Assembly (NCBI RefSeq): GCF_001544875.2
Contig: NZ_FCOA02000029.1
Coordinates: 23,496 to 87,495, forward strand
From: Caballeronia hypogeia
Lineage (GTDB): Bacteria; Pseudomonadota; Gammaproteobacteria; Burkholderiales; Burkholderiaceae
Direction: 5' to 3'
Length of the DNA stretch: 64,000 nt
Shown here: positions 35,375 to 43,978 of the stretch, one piece after another
How positions within the stretch are numbered: position 1 is the stretch's first letter
Layout: each line of letters begins with the position of its first letter
Program-made: the position numbers and the translations under genes
The notes under the pieces: generated by a model
Told to the model about the DNA's origin: nothing
Database searches by the model: none
Seen by the model: only the letters and a program-made list of their open reading frames with translations

Positions 35375-36247
35375 ATGCGCAACTTCAACGAACACAACAT
35401 CACCGAAGCCGTTCTCGCGCGCCTTGACGCAAGCCGGTCGTCTCGCGTCAAGGAAATCAGCGGTGCGCTGGTTCGCCACCTGCACGCGTTCGTCCGCGAG
35501 GTGCGCCCGACCCAGGACGAGTGGCAACAGGCGATCGCGTTTCTCACGCGCACTGGACAGGTCTGCTCTGATACGAGGCAGGAGTTCATTCTGCTTTCGG
35601 ACGCCCTCGGCGTGTCGATGCTGGTCGATGCGATCAACCACGAGTTTCCAGGGGGCGCGACGGAAACCACGGTGTTGGGACCGTTCTATGTCGCGGACGC
35701 GCCCGAGGTATCTGCCGGAGCCACGATCGGCAAGCAAGAAGATGGCCCGACGATGTTGATCGAAGGTCGCGTGCTGGATACCGCGGGCAGCCCAATCAGC
35801 GGCGCAATCGTCGACATTTGGCACGCAGACGCCGATGGCTACTACGACGTACAGAAAAGCCCCACGGCTTATAGCGGTCGTGGACGAGTCAAAACCGATG
35901 CTCAAGGCAACTTCTGGCTTTGGGGCACGCTGCCAGCTGCGTATCCGATTCCTGACGACGGCCCTGTGGGAGAGATGCTGGGCCTGCAGGGACGCCATCC
36001 TTATCGACCAGCGCACGTGCATTTCATGATCGCTGCGGAAGGCTGCGAGACGCTTGTCACGCATTTGTTCCTGGCCTCCAGTGATTACCTGGATTCCGAT
36101 GTCGTATTCGGGGTGAAGGATTCGCTGATCGAGCCGGTCATCGAGGTTTCACCGGGAAAAACGCCTTACGGTGCCGTGGTTGAGACCTCGGTGCCCGCCA
36201 TGAGGCGCGAATTCATCCTCGCGCCGAGGACCCGACCGCGCGAGTGA
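35375..36247 (+). CDS. Intradiol ring-cleavage dioxygenase, hydroxyquinol 1,2-dioxygenase type
   Basis: A 290-residue non-heme Fe(III) dioxygenase. An N-terminal helical dimerisation domain (residues 1-100) is followed by the beta core with Fe ligands Tyr156 or 157 (ADGYYDVQ), Tyr190 (AAYPIPDDGPVG), His214 and His216 (RPAHVHF). VDIWHADADGYYDVQ and the GRHPYRPAHVHF spacing are of the hydroxyquinol branch. It opens 1,2,4-trihydroxybenzene to maleylacetate, the substrate of the preceding gene product. Whether the hydroxyquinol comes from the FAD hydroxylase at 27312 or elsewhere is unknown. Confidence 0.92.
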   Translation: MRNFNEHNITEAVLARLDASRSSRVKEISGALVRHLHAFVREVRPTQDEWQQAIAFLTRTGQVCSDTRQEFILLSDALGVSMLVDAINHEFPGGATETTVLGPFYVADAPEVSAGATIGKQEDGPTMLIEGRVLDTAGSPISGAIVDIWHADADGYYDVQKSPTAYSGRGRVKTDAQGNFWLWGTLPAAYPIPDDGPVGEMLGLQGRHPYRPAHVHFMIAAEGCETLVTHLFLASSDYLDSDVVFGVKDSLIEPVIEVSPGKTPYGAVVETSVPAMRREFILAPRTRPRE

Positions 36248-36302
36248 TCTGTTGTACGGCAGGAGATTGTCGGGTGTTCGCAGGCATAATAAGGAATACA
36301 AA

Positions 36303-37403
36303 ATGAAATGGAGACATGTAACGGGAAGTGTGGCGGCAGCGATGTCGCTCGGCACGGCGCACGCGCAAAGCACTGTGACCGTGTATGGGCTGATGGATGC
36401 GGGCGTCACCTGGGTCAGCAACCAAGGCGGCCACAGCAACGCAATTCTGGATCAGGGGATTTATTATCCGAACATCCTTGGATTTCGTGGTGTGGAGGAT
36501 CTCGGTGGTGGTGCCCGAGCCGTCTTCAAGCTCGAAAACCAGTTTAATCTCGCCAACGGGCAGACCGTGGGCGATCCGAACGCGCTCTTCGGACGTGCAG
36601 CCTACGTGGGGTTCGCGAAGGACGGTATCGGGCAACTCACGTTCGGCAACCAGTACGACTTCATGTGGGAGGAGTTGCTCAAAGCGGACGCGTCGATGAC
36701 CTTCGGGGGGTATTACAACTTCAGGTCAGGCCCGTACTCGGGCCTCGGCATTCCGAATAACCCGACCGGCGCTTCCGACTTCGATCGTGTGGCGGGGTCG
36801 GCTCGGGTTCCGTCCTCGGTTAAGTTCGTCAGCGATTCCATGGGCGGCTTTACGTTCGGCGCCATGTACGGGTTCGGCGCTGTAGCAGGGAGCTTTGGGA
36901 AGAACCGTTCGGTCAGCGTCGGCGCCAACTATCAAGCTGGTCCGTTGTATCTCGGCGCGGCCTACACCGACGTTAAATACGCGCAGATCAACAACGGCGA
37001 CGACGGCATCCGCAATTGGGGTGTCGGCGGGCGTTATGCGCTTGGCCAGGCATTGCTGAATGTGCTGTTCACCGAGACGTGGAACACCTTCAACGGAGCG
37101 CGCGTGTACGCTGGGCAGGTGGGGGCGCTCTATAATTTCACGCCTTTCTTGTCGTTCGGAGCGGATTACCAGTTGGAGAAAGGTAACGCGACGCTCGATC
37201 GGATTCTCACGCAGCAAGTGACGGCCACCTTGAGCTACCGGCTCTCAAAGCGGACTAATGTGTATCTCGAGGGAGCGTACCAGCACGCTGGGAATGGTAG
37301 TGCGCCCGCGGTTGCGTGGATCAACGGCCTGTACGGCCAGAACGCGGCATCATCGAGTCCAAACCAGGCCATCGCGCGTGTCGGCGTCGCACATCTGTTT
37401 TAA
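36303..37403 (+). CDS. Porin, Gram-negative porin_4 family (copy 2)
   Basis: A 366-residue outer-membrane porin with signal peptide (MKWRHVTGSVAAAMSLGTAHA, cleavage before QSTVTVYG), the N-terminal strand VTVYGLMDAGVTWVSN, FRGVEDLGGGARAVFKLE and a C-terminal Phe (VGVAHLF). Last gene of the aromatic operon direction; 55 bp separate it from the dioxygenase. It likely admits the aromatic substrate. It differs clearly from copy 1 at 22889 and is not a recent duplicate. Confidence 0.9.
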   Translation: MKWRHVTGSVAAAMSLGTAHAQSTVTVYGLMDAGVTWVSNQGGHSNAILDQGIYYPNILGFRGVEDLGGGARAVFKLENQFNLANGQTVGDPNALFGRAAYVGFAKDGIGQLTFGNQYDFMWEELLKADASMTFGGYYNFRSGPYSGLGIPNNPTGASDFDRVAGSARVPSSVKFVSDSMGGFTFGAMYGFGAVAGSFGKNRSVSVGANYQAGPLYLGAAYTDVKYAQINNGDDGIRNWGVGGRYALGQALLNVLFTETWNTFNGARVYAGQVGALYNFTPFLSFGADYQLEKGNATLDRILTQQVTATLSYRLSKRTNVYLEGAYQHAGNGSAPAVAWINGLYGQNAASSSPNQAIARVGVAHLF

Positions 37404-37430
37404 AGTTTTGATGGGCGATTAGTCTAGGCT

Positions 37431-37452
37431 CGGCGACCGTCTGCGGTCGCCG
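37431..37452 (+). terminator. Hairpin after porin 2
   Basis: A perfect 9-bp stem CGGCGACCG / CGGTCGCCG with a 4-nt loop starts 27 bp after the porin stop. No T-run follows, so it is a possible Rho-assisted terminator for the aromatic operon. Confidence 0.65.
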
Positions 37453-37519
37453 GACGGGCGACGCGCCTGCCCAACTGACCCTCACGAAGCAACGAGGTCC
37501 AGCGATGAGCGTCCGCGCT

Positions 37520-37903
37520 TTAATGTCCCGGACCGTTCTGCTCGACGCATGAAATCGCCAAGGTACTATCGGACCCCACGTGTCTCACCGTTGCCACGTG
37601 CACCTCGTTCTCGGCGCATTTCCATTCGGCTTCCAAGTCGGCCTTACACGCGGAGGGTTGAGGAGCCACCCGCTTGCCCGCGACGTAAGGACAGTCCGTG
37701 AGGCCATTGCATTGACCTCGAAGGTCAAACGTCGCATTTCCTCGGGGGGCGCCGCAATTTGCGCCGTATGTTGCGGACGTAACACTTATCGCTCGAGCCG
37801 ACGCGGTGATACACACTGTGGCGGCCGCGCAGGCGCAGAGGATTTGCACACTGACGGCAACTGCGGCCCGTAGCGACGATTGCGGACATGGGATTGGTAG
37901 CAT
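37520..37903 (-). CDS. Exported Cys-rich protein, lectin-like (SUEL-type) pattern
   Basis: A 127-residue protein with a signal peptide ending near ARA-ISVTSATYG. The mature part SATYGANCGAPRGNATFDL, QCNGLTDCPYVAG and KCAENEVHVATV shows the spacing of the galactose-binding (SUEL) lectin-like fold: an early Cys, a CNG-x-x-x-C pair and a later Cys. The match is by eye and weak. The start at 37903 follows GGGAGATCAATC; a TTG at 37924 is the alternative. It is alone and convergent with the aromatic operon. Confidence 0.65.
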   Translation of the reverse strand: MLPIPCPQSSLRAAVAVSVQILCACAAATVCITASARAISVTSATYGANCGAPRGNATFDLRGQCNGLTDCPYVAGKRVAPQPSACKADLEAEWKCAENEVHVATVRHVGSDSTLAISCVEQNGPGH

Positions 37904-38068
37904 GATTGATCTCCCACACACCAATGATGATGCCGTCGGCCATGAGAATGGCCCAGTGCCGAAGGCTCACATGAAACATTGTATATCCGATTTGAGCGTT
38001 TCTAGCTTTGCATGCGCTTCTTAGGATCCAGGGCGGTGCGGCCAGTTCTGTGACGACGAGCGCGCTGT

Positions 38069-38563
38069 CTATTCGACTATGTTCGTCGTTGATTCACGAT
38101 CTATCTCGTCAAGACGAAGACCTTTCGTTTTGCGTACGAACCGGATCACGAGCATGCCGGCACTGCCGCAACAATGGTGAAGCGGATAGATGCGTCGGGC
38201 ATCGGGAAATGGAAGGAATGCATGGTCGAAGGCACAATGAAGGGCGCTATGCCGTCGCCGAACACGCCGAAGTTGTACAGAAGACCGACACCCGACGCGC
38301 GCACCTCGCGCGGCAGGTGTTCGATGAGCACTGCGCCCCGGACGCCTGACGAGCCGATCAGGAAGAAGCAGCTCGCGAAAGAACACGCAGCTGCGAGCGC
38401 GATATTGCTGGACGACAGTGCGCGGAGCCCGATCATCACCGAGATCGCCACACGCCGCCCAACGCGCTCGGCGATGAACCCTAACACGACGAAGCCGAAA
38501 TTCTGCCCAATTGCGGACGCCATCGTGATCCGGCTTACGACCGCGGCACCACTGCCTTCGTAT
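38069..38563 (-). pseudogene. MFS transporter remnant (C-terminal part, frameshifted)
   Basis: The minus-strand frame from 38563 reads VVSRITMASAIGQNFGF and LGFIAERVGRRVAISVM, typical of an MFS metabolite/shikimate-type transporter around TM7-8, and continues to IRFTIVAAV near 38155. The end of the protein, LVIRFVRKTKGLRLDEI, follows in another frame and stops at 38069, so one base has been lost or gained at about 38150-38160. Upstream a stop precedes the remnant and the N-terminal half is missing. A decayed gene marking the boundary between the aromatic and the CoA operon. Confidence 0.75.
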
Positions 38564-38683
38564 CAGGCAGCTTAGTTAGTAGGTTAGAAGGAAAACGCTG
38601 AGTAAGGTGGGCAAGACGCGCAGGTCGCGGTCCACACACATTCTTCAATCCTCGTGCTCACGAGTCAGAAAACCGTATTCTGC

Positions 38684-39988
38684 TTAGTATCGAGCGGATG
38701 CTGCTGCTTCTGGCACCAATGTTTGTGTCGCACCGCCTCCCGGAGCTCGTACGAATATCGCAACCGCGAGAGCCCCAAACAGTGCGATGCCGCCGCTAAG
38801 CATGAATGCACTGGCGAAGACCGACGTTGCTTGGACCAGAAACCCGGTCGCGGCCGGCGCGAGAATGCCAGCTGTGTTAGCGATCAAATGCATGAAGCCG
38901 CCAACAGCGCCCATCCGTGTTTGCGGAATCGTGTCAAGAATAATGCCCCAATAGGCACCCAGTGTCAGATTCATGAAAAACACAGTCACGGCCATGAGCG
39001 TCACCGCGAGTGTGAGCGTCGCAACGCTGCCTGCCAGTGCGACGCACACGGCCGAAATAAGCAAGCTTGTCACGATGACGATCTTGCGCGAGAGCACCGC
39101 TTTGCCAGTCGCGCGATAAATCAAATCCGATGTCACCCCACCCAGCGCGATGCCGACTGCTCCGCACGCCCACGGAATCACGTTGACGAAGCTCATGGAC
39201 TGAAGGCTGAGATGACGTTCCATCGTCAGATAGCTCGGAAACCAGGACAGGAAGAAATAGAGAATGTACGCGTAGCCAAAGAATGCGAATGCCGTTGCGA
39301 GAATCGACGGGCTGCGCAACCATGCGCCCAGCGGACGACCGTCATCCGGAGTCGTCGGTGCCAACGACGAATCGCTGGTTCCAACGGCAATCGACTCTTT
39401 TTTGTCGAGCCAGCGGCTTTTCTTCGGGTCATCGGTAACGAACAGTGCCCATAGAACGACCCACGCCAGTCCCAGTGCCGCGATGACGATGAACGACACA
39501 CGCCATCCAACACTCAGTGCCAACATGCCGACGATCGGTCCCGCGATCGCGCCTCCGAACTGCTGTCCTGCATTGGCGTAACCGACCGCAGTCGCCTGTT
39601 TGCTGCGCTCAAACCAGCCGCTGATCATTTTGTTGGTGCAGGTCGCGTAGGGGCCTTCTCCAGCACCAAAAATCACCCGTACCACGATTAACGAGGCCAT
39701 GCCGACGACGCCCGCCGTCAAGCCACAGAACACGGACCAGAGACTCATGCTCGCGACGAGCACGCGCTTCGCGCCGAACTTGTCCGCCGCGTAGCCGCCG
39801 ACGAAGCAGAACAGCGAATAGCCGATGAAAAACACGCTGAAGACGATTCCAAGTTCAGCCGGCGTGAGGTGCAAATCTTTCGCTATGAGCGGCGCGGCGA
39901 CGGACAGCGCGGCCCGATCGAGATAACTGATTGCGCCGGCGAGGAACAGCATGAATACGATGAACCAGCGCAAGGATTTGAGCTGCAT
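38684..39988 (-). CDS. MFS transporter, ACS family
   Basis: A 434-residue anion:cation symporter with 12 membrane segments. ISYLDRAALSVAAPLIAKDL (TM1) carries the family Asp-Arg pair, and GYAADKFGAKRV is the loop 2-3 motif; RVIFGAGEGPYATCTNKMI is typical of the glucarate/galactonate/phthalate branch. It likely imports an organic acid for the CoA operon. The start follows GTAGGAGACGCTC. Last gene of the minus-strand operon 43786 to 38684; a hairpin separates it from the CoA-transferase gene. Confidence 0.88.
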   Translation of the reverse strand: MQLKSLRWFIVFMLFLAGAISYLDRAALSVAAPLIAKDLHLTPAELGIVFSVFFIGYSLFCFVGGYAADKFGAKRVLVASMSLWSVFCGLTAGVVGMASLIVVRVIFGAGEGPYATCTNKMISGWFERSKQATAVGYANAGQQFGGAIAGPIVGMLALSVGWRVSFIVIAALGLAWVVLWALFVTDDPKKSRWLDKKESIAVGTSDSSLAPTTPDDGRPLGAWLRSPSILATAFAFFGYAYILYFFLSWFPSYLTMERHLSLQSMSFVNVIPWACGAVGIALGGVTSDLIYRATGKAVLSRKIVIVTSLLISAVCVALAGSVATLTLAVTLMAVTVFFMNLTLGAYWGIILDTIPQTRMGAVGGFMHLIANTAGILAPAATGFLVQATSVFASAFMLSGGIALFGALAVAIFVRAPGGGATQTLVPEAAASARY

Positions 39989-40048
39989 GAGCGTCTCCTA
40001 CGTTACATATGAATGATGGCGTTGTCCGAGTCGGTGACGAACCGCTAT

Positions 40049-40070
40049 CCGCCGCGCCAGCGCGCGGCGG
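40049..40070 (-). terminator. GC hairpin between CoA-transferase and MFS genes
   Basis: A 9-bp perfect stem CCGCCGCGC / GCGCGGCGG with a 4-nt loop in the 92-bp gap. Without a T-run it may lower rather than stop transcription into the MFS gene, or end the transcript at the CoA-transferase. Confidence 0.5.
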
Positions 40071-40080
40071 GAAAGTCCGT

Positions 40081-41703
40081 TCAGGACACGAGGGCTGCAT
40101 CCGCGCTTTCGACGCGCGATGTCGTCGCGGGATCGAAGAGCGATGCCTCCATCAACGGCAGCGGATCGAGAATGCGCGCGGGCGCAAACGCCATCTGATC
40201 GAGCACGTCGCGCTTCACGTCGATGCCGGGCGCGACCTCGCGCAACACGAGTCCCTCGGGGCTCGCTTCGAATACGGCTCGCTCGGTGACGATCAAAGCC
40301 GTCTGTCCGCGCGCGACACCGTTTTGCACCGAGTACGTGATGCTCTGAGCGTCGCGTACGAACTTGCTGACCTTGCCTTCCTTGCGAATCGTCATGCGGC
40401 CGCCGGAATAATCCACGTCGAGGCCGCCGGTCGTGAAACTGCCGGTGAATACAAGTCGCTTTGCATTGACCGCGATATCGGTGAAGCCGCCCGCGCCCGG
40501 ATTGGCCTTGCCGAACTTGCTGACGTTCACGCTGCCATGCGAATCGTATTCGGCGAAGGCGAGCGCAGCGAACTCGCACAAGCCGCCGTCGATGACATCG
40601 AATTGCTGAAGGCCGTCAAGCAGCGCGCTTGGATGTAGGTTGGCCGAGAATTGCCACCCGTTCATCACGATGCCGCCGTACGAACCATGCTCGGTAGTGA
40701 ACCAGTAGTCTTCTGAGCCCGTTTGCGGATCGATCAACCCTTGCTCTGCCATGATGAGCGGCACGTCCGCCGCCGCGCCGAAGCCGAAGATACCGAGTTC
40801 GCGTTTTCTCACTTCGAGCGCTGCACGCCGAGCGATCACCTTGTCCGGCCCGAACGGGATCGACGGAAGCACGTGTTGGTCGCCCGCCGCAACGAGGTAG
40901 TTGCGATCGTAGGGCGTGTCTGTGGTCATCATCATGTCGGCATCGACGACGATCGAGTCGACGAAGATGCCCGGCAGCCGGACTTGCGTCGCTGGGCGCT
41001 CTCCGCGTTTCACGATTCGCCGCACCTGCGCGATCACGCGTCCACCACTCGCCTTCGCGGCCAGCGCGAGAGCAAGCCCGGACGACACGAGCGGTTCGTC
41101 CTCGAATGACAGATTGCCGAATTCGTCGGCGCTGCTCGCTCGGATGATTGCGACATCAATTGGCCACGTCGGATAGAAAAGACACTCCTCACCATTGAGC
41201 TTGATCTTTTGAATGAGATCGTCGGAGCAGCGGGCAGTGAATTTGCCGCCGCCCTGATCCGGGTCCGCATACGTTCCCACGCCGACACGGGTCACATAAC
41301 CGGGGCTCTTACGTGCGACTTCGCGCAACCAGTGCATCGACGCGCCAATGGGCCACGAGTATGCCTCGATGCGATTCTCCTGAATCAGCCGCATCAGTGC
41401 AGGGCGTTGACCCGTGCGCGGATCGACCGGATTGATGTAGGAACCCGAGACGATACGCTTCATCAGTCCTTCGCGCGCGACGTGATCCATGCCTTTGATG
41501 CCGACGGCGTCGCCCGTTCCGCACGGGAAATAGAAAGTGAGATTGCGCGGTGCGCCGGTCTCCTCAAAGCGCTTGCCGAGGGCTGCGAGCGTGGCATCCG
41601 GCACCACCCAGCCAATCACGCCGACGGATGCGACGGTCTGGCCGTCTTTGATCGATTCTACGGCCTGTTTTGCCGTGGTGACTTTGCTTGTGGTCATGTT
41701 CAT
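40081..41703 (-). CDS. Acyl-CoA:acetate/3-ketoacid CoA-transferase (fused alpha-beta)
   Basis: A 540-residue family I CoA-transferase with both halves in one chain, like propionate/YdiF-type enzymes. The N-terminal half has GVIGWVVPDATLAALGKRF and the oxyanion-type loop FYFPCGTGDAVGIKGMDH; the C-terminal half has TTEHGSYGGIVMNGWQFSAN with the catalytic Glu that forms the enzyme-CoA thioester. It moves CoA between carboxylic acids. It overlaps the enoyl-CoA hydratase gene by 4 bp, so the substrate acid is probably activated and then hydrated. Substrate unknown. Confidence 0.9.
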   Translation of the reverse strand: MNMTTSKVTTAKQAVESIKDGQTVASVGVIGWVVPDATLAALGKRFEETGAPRNLTFYFPCGTGDAVGIKGMDHVAREGLMKRIVSGSYINPVDPRTGQRPALMRLIQENRIEAYSWPIGASMHWLREVARKSPGYVTRVGVGTYADPDQGGGKFTARCSDDLIQKIKLNGEECLFYPTWPIDVAIIRASSADEFGNLSFEDEPLVSSGLALALAAKASGGRVIAQVRRIVKRGERPATQVRLPGIFVDSIVVDADMMMTTDTPYDRNYLVAAGDQHVLPSIPFGPDKVIARRAALEVRKRELGIFGFGAAADVPLIMAEQGLIDPQTGSEDYWFTTEHGSYGGIVMNGWQFSANLHPSALLDGLQQFDVIDGGLCEFAALAFAEYDSHGSVNVSKFGKANPGAGGFTDIAVNAKRLVFTGSFTTGGLDVDYSGGRMTIRKEGKVSKFVRDAQSITYSVQNGVARGQTALIVTERAVFEASPEGLVLREVAPGIDVKRDVLDQMAFAPARILDPLPLMEASLFDPATTSRVESADAALVS

Positions 41704-42440
41704 TTCACCGTGAATTTGGCGAGAGTCTTTTGGGCAGCCTCGGCTTTGCAGTCCTCGGCGAAGAAACGCGCTGCTTCGCGATCCATCCGCTCGCCATCAA
41801 GCGCGAGGAACGGTTCGAAGAATCGTTTGGTCGATGCGACGGCTTCGCGTGGCAACGCGGCGAGCCGCTGTGCGAGCGCGATCGCCTGCTGATCCGCGCC
41901 GCCGGGTTCCGCGAGGCGGTCTGCCACGCCGAGCCGGTGAGCTTCGACGCCGTCGATGGCCTCGTCGGCCCAGACGAGCATTCGCGCGCGCACAGCGCCG
42001 ACACGCGCAATCAGCGCCTGCAGGCCCCACGGCGGCAGCCAGCCATTCGGCACCTCCGGCAGATGCCAGCGAGCGTTTGCGGCGGTGACGACCTGATCGC
42101 ACGACACCGCAAGAATGAAACCGCCGCCGAGTGCGAAGCCCTCGACCGATGCGATCACCGGCTTCGACACGCCAGCGATGCTGCGTGCAATACGCGCCGT
42201 TTCGAGCTCGTGCTCGCACATTCCTTCGATGGAAAGCCCGCCGAGTTCCTTCAGGTCACTACCGGCGCAGAACGCGGGCGCCGCACCCGAGAGTACGATG
42301 GCCTTGACCGACGCATCGCGGTCGGCCTTATGCAACTCCTGTTCGAGCTGCTTCATCAGTTCGGTGCCAAGCGCGTTGCGCCGCTGTGGTCGATCGAGAA
42401 TGAGTTGTCGAACATTGCCGATATTTTCGATTTGCATCAT
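41700..42440 (-). CDS. Enoyl-CoA hydratase/isomerase family protein
   Basis: A 246-residue crotonase-fold protein. It begins MMQIENIGNVRQLILDRPQ; the oxyanion-hole block is LSGAAPAFCAGSDLKELGG, and EGFALGGGFILAVSCDQVVT follows. One of the usual catalytic glutamates (A-x-G-E-x-x-x-P) is not obvious in WHLPEVPNGWLPPW, which does carry a Glu, so hydratase activity is plausible but isomerase or hydrolase activity cannot be excluded. Coupled by overlap with the CoA-transferase. Confidence 0.87.
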   Translation of the reverse strand: MMQIENIGNVRQLILDRPQRRNALGTELMKQLEQELHKADRDASVKAIVLSGAAPAFCAGSDLKELGGLSIEGMCEHELETARIARSIAGVSKPVIASVEGFALGGGFILAVSCDQVVTAANARWHLPEVPNGWLPPWGLQALIARVGAVRARMLVWADEAIDGVEAHRLGVADRLAEPGGADQQAIALAQRLAALPREAVASTKRFFEPFLALDGERMDREAARFFAEDCKAEAAQKTLAKFTVK

Positions 42441-42448
42441 TTTCTCCT

Positions 42449-43786
42449 TCAGTTCAGTCGGGCGCCGTCGAGGTCGAGCGCGCGGCGAATGGCCGACGCG
42501 TCTACCTGGCGCGGTTCAAGTCGTTCGTTGATGGCGATGGCCGCCGCGTGTCCGATCGCGTGGCCGTACGAGAAGCATTGCGCCGTGACGCGCGCCGATG
42601 CGACCGCTTCATGCTCCGCGGACAGGCATCGCCCGGCGACGAGCAGGCCCGAACCGGTCGCCGGAACGAAGCAGCCGTAAGGGACGGTGTAGTAGTCGTC
42701 GAGAATCCATTCGACTTTCGGCTTCGCGCCCGAGTGCAGTTCGATGGGCCACGGTGAGATCGCGATGCCGTCGTCGAATTTGCGCGCGCCCACGACATCG
42801 GCGTTCATCAGGCGCGATATGCCAGTCACCTGCCGGCTTTGCCGAATGCCAGCCTGCACACCTGTATCGTTCACGAAGGCGTTTTCGCATCCGGCGAGAT
42901 TTTCGCGGAAGAAGCGCGCATAGGCGTGCACCTGCTTGCGGCCTTCGATTTCGGCTTCGGTGAAATCGTCGCGCAAGAGCGAATTGAGCTCGCGGCCATC
43001 GGCGCCTGTCACGCGCGTGCAGTTGCAGAGCAGTTCCCCGGGGCGCGTCGTCGGGAAGAGCCAGATCTTCGCGCGCGGAAGATTGGCGCCCGCGCTATTG
43101 GCCTCGCGCAGTTTCGCCGATACTTCTTCACCCATGATCGTGTCTTCCCCATACGCCGCGAGGAAGCGTTCGACATCGACGCCAAGCAGCCGGAAGATCA
43201 TGGTCGGGTTCTGTACGCGTCCATTGTCGCCGACGAAGTTCGCGAGACCGCTCATCGCGACGATGTCGGCGTCGCCGCTCGCGTCGATCGTCACCTTGGC
43301 GTGAATGTCGAGCGGGCCTTGTTTGGTCCACGCCCGCACGCCTTCGACGCCATCGCCCTCCATCAGCACCGCGGTCGCGACTGAGTGGTAGATGACCTGC
43401 ACGCCCGCGTCGGCCAGCATCGCGTCGGCAGTATCGCGCCAGATCAGCGGGTCGTGCACGCGTGTCCAGGTGCGTCCGTATTTGACGGGCGCGGCCAGTC
43501 CACCTCGCGATTCGAGCGCCCGCACGAACTCGTCGGTGAATCCGTACACGACTTGCTCGGGCCGCGCACTGGGTCGCTCGGTTGCCAGATACAACCCGCA
43601 GACGGTGCCGGAAAGTCCGGCAACCGCGCCGCCGCCGCAAAAACCATAGCGTTCGAGTAGCGTCACGCGTTTGCCTTGCCGCCGCGCTGTCACGGCCGCT
43701 GCAACGCCTGCTGCACCGCCGCCGACCACTAGAACGTTGGTTGAAACGATATCGGTGGGACGGCTTTCCATCGCTGATAAACCCAT
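42449..43786 (-). CDS. FAD-dependent oxidoreductase (FAD_oxidored family)
   Basis: A 445-residue flavoprotein with the dinucleotide-binding VLVVGGGAAGVAAAVTARRQG and TLLERYGFCGGGAVAGLSGT, then IDASGDADIVAMSG and CLSAEHEAVASARVTAQCF near the end, the pattern of the FAD_oxidored (PF12831-type) proteins. The substrate of this large family is mostly unknown; in CoA operons they reduce or oxidise unsaturated acids. First gene of the minus-strand operon, divergent from the GntR regulator at 43979. A second ATG at 43771 is a possible start; the start at 43786 follows AGGAGGACATC. Confidence 0.82.
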   Translation of the reverse strand: MGLSAMESRPTDIVSTNVLVVGGGAAGVAAAVTARRQGKRVTLLERYGFCGGGAVAGLSGTVCGLYLATERPSARPEQVVYGFTDEFVRALESRGGLAAPVKYGRTWTRVHDPLIWRDTADAMLADAGVQVIYHSVATAVLMEGDGVEGVRAWTKQGPLDIHAKVTIDASGDADIVAMSGLANFVGDNGRVQNPTMIFRLLGVDVERFLAAYGEDTIMGEEVSAKLREANSAGANLPRAKIWLFPTTRPGELLCNCTRVTGADGRELNSLLRDDFTEAEIEGRKQVHAYARFFRENLAGCENAFVNDTGVQAGIRQSRQVTGISRLMNADVVGARKFDDGIAISPWPIELHSGAKPKVEWILDDYYTVPYGCFVPATGSGLLVAGRCLSAEHEAVASARVTAQCFSYGHAIGHAAAIAINERLEPRQVDASAIRRALDLDGARLN

Positions 43787-43978
43787 GATGTCCTCCTGAC
43801 ATGGCAGATGTTTTTCAGAATAGCGATAGAATGGTCAGGGAGTCAACCATGATTGGCCGGAGGTAAACCCGAGGGGTGCAAAAGGACATGCTTTCGCACT
43901 GAGCGTCGTGACCAACGACGAACGGACGCGGAGGTGGGCGATCGATGTGTAATATTCGATCTAATCCAACTGACATAC

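Noticed and set aside
41688..42680. 330-codon plus-strand open frame
   Set aside because: Antisense to the enoyl-CoA hydratase and flavoprotein genes; no domain pattern.
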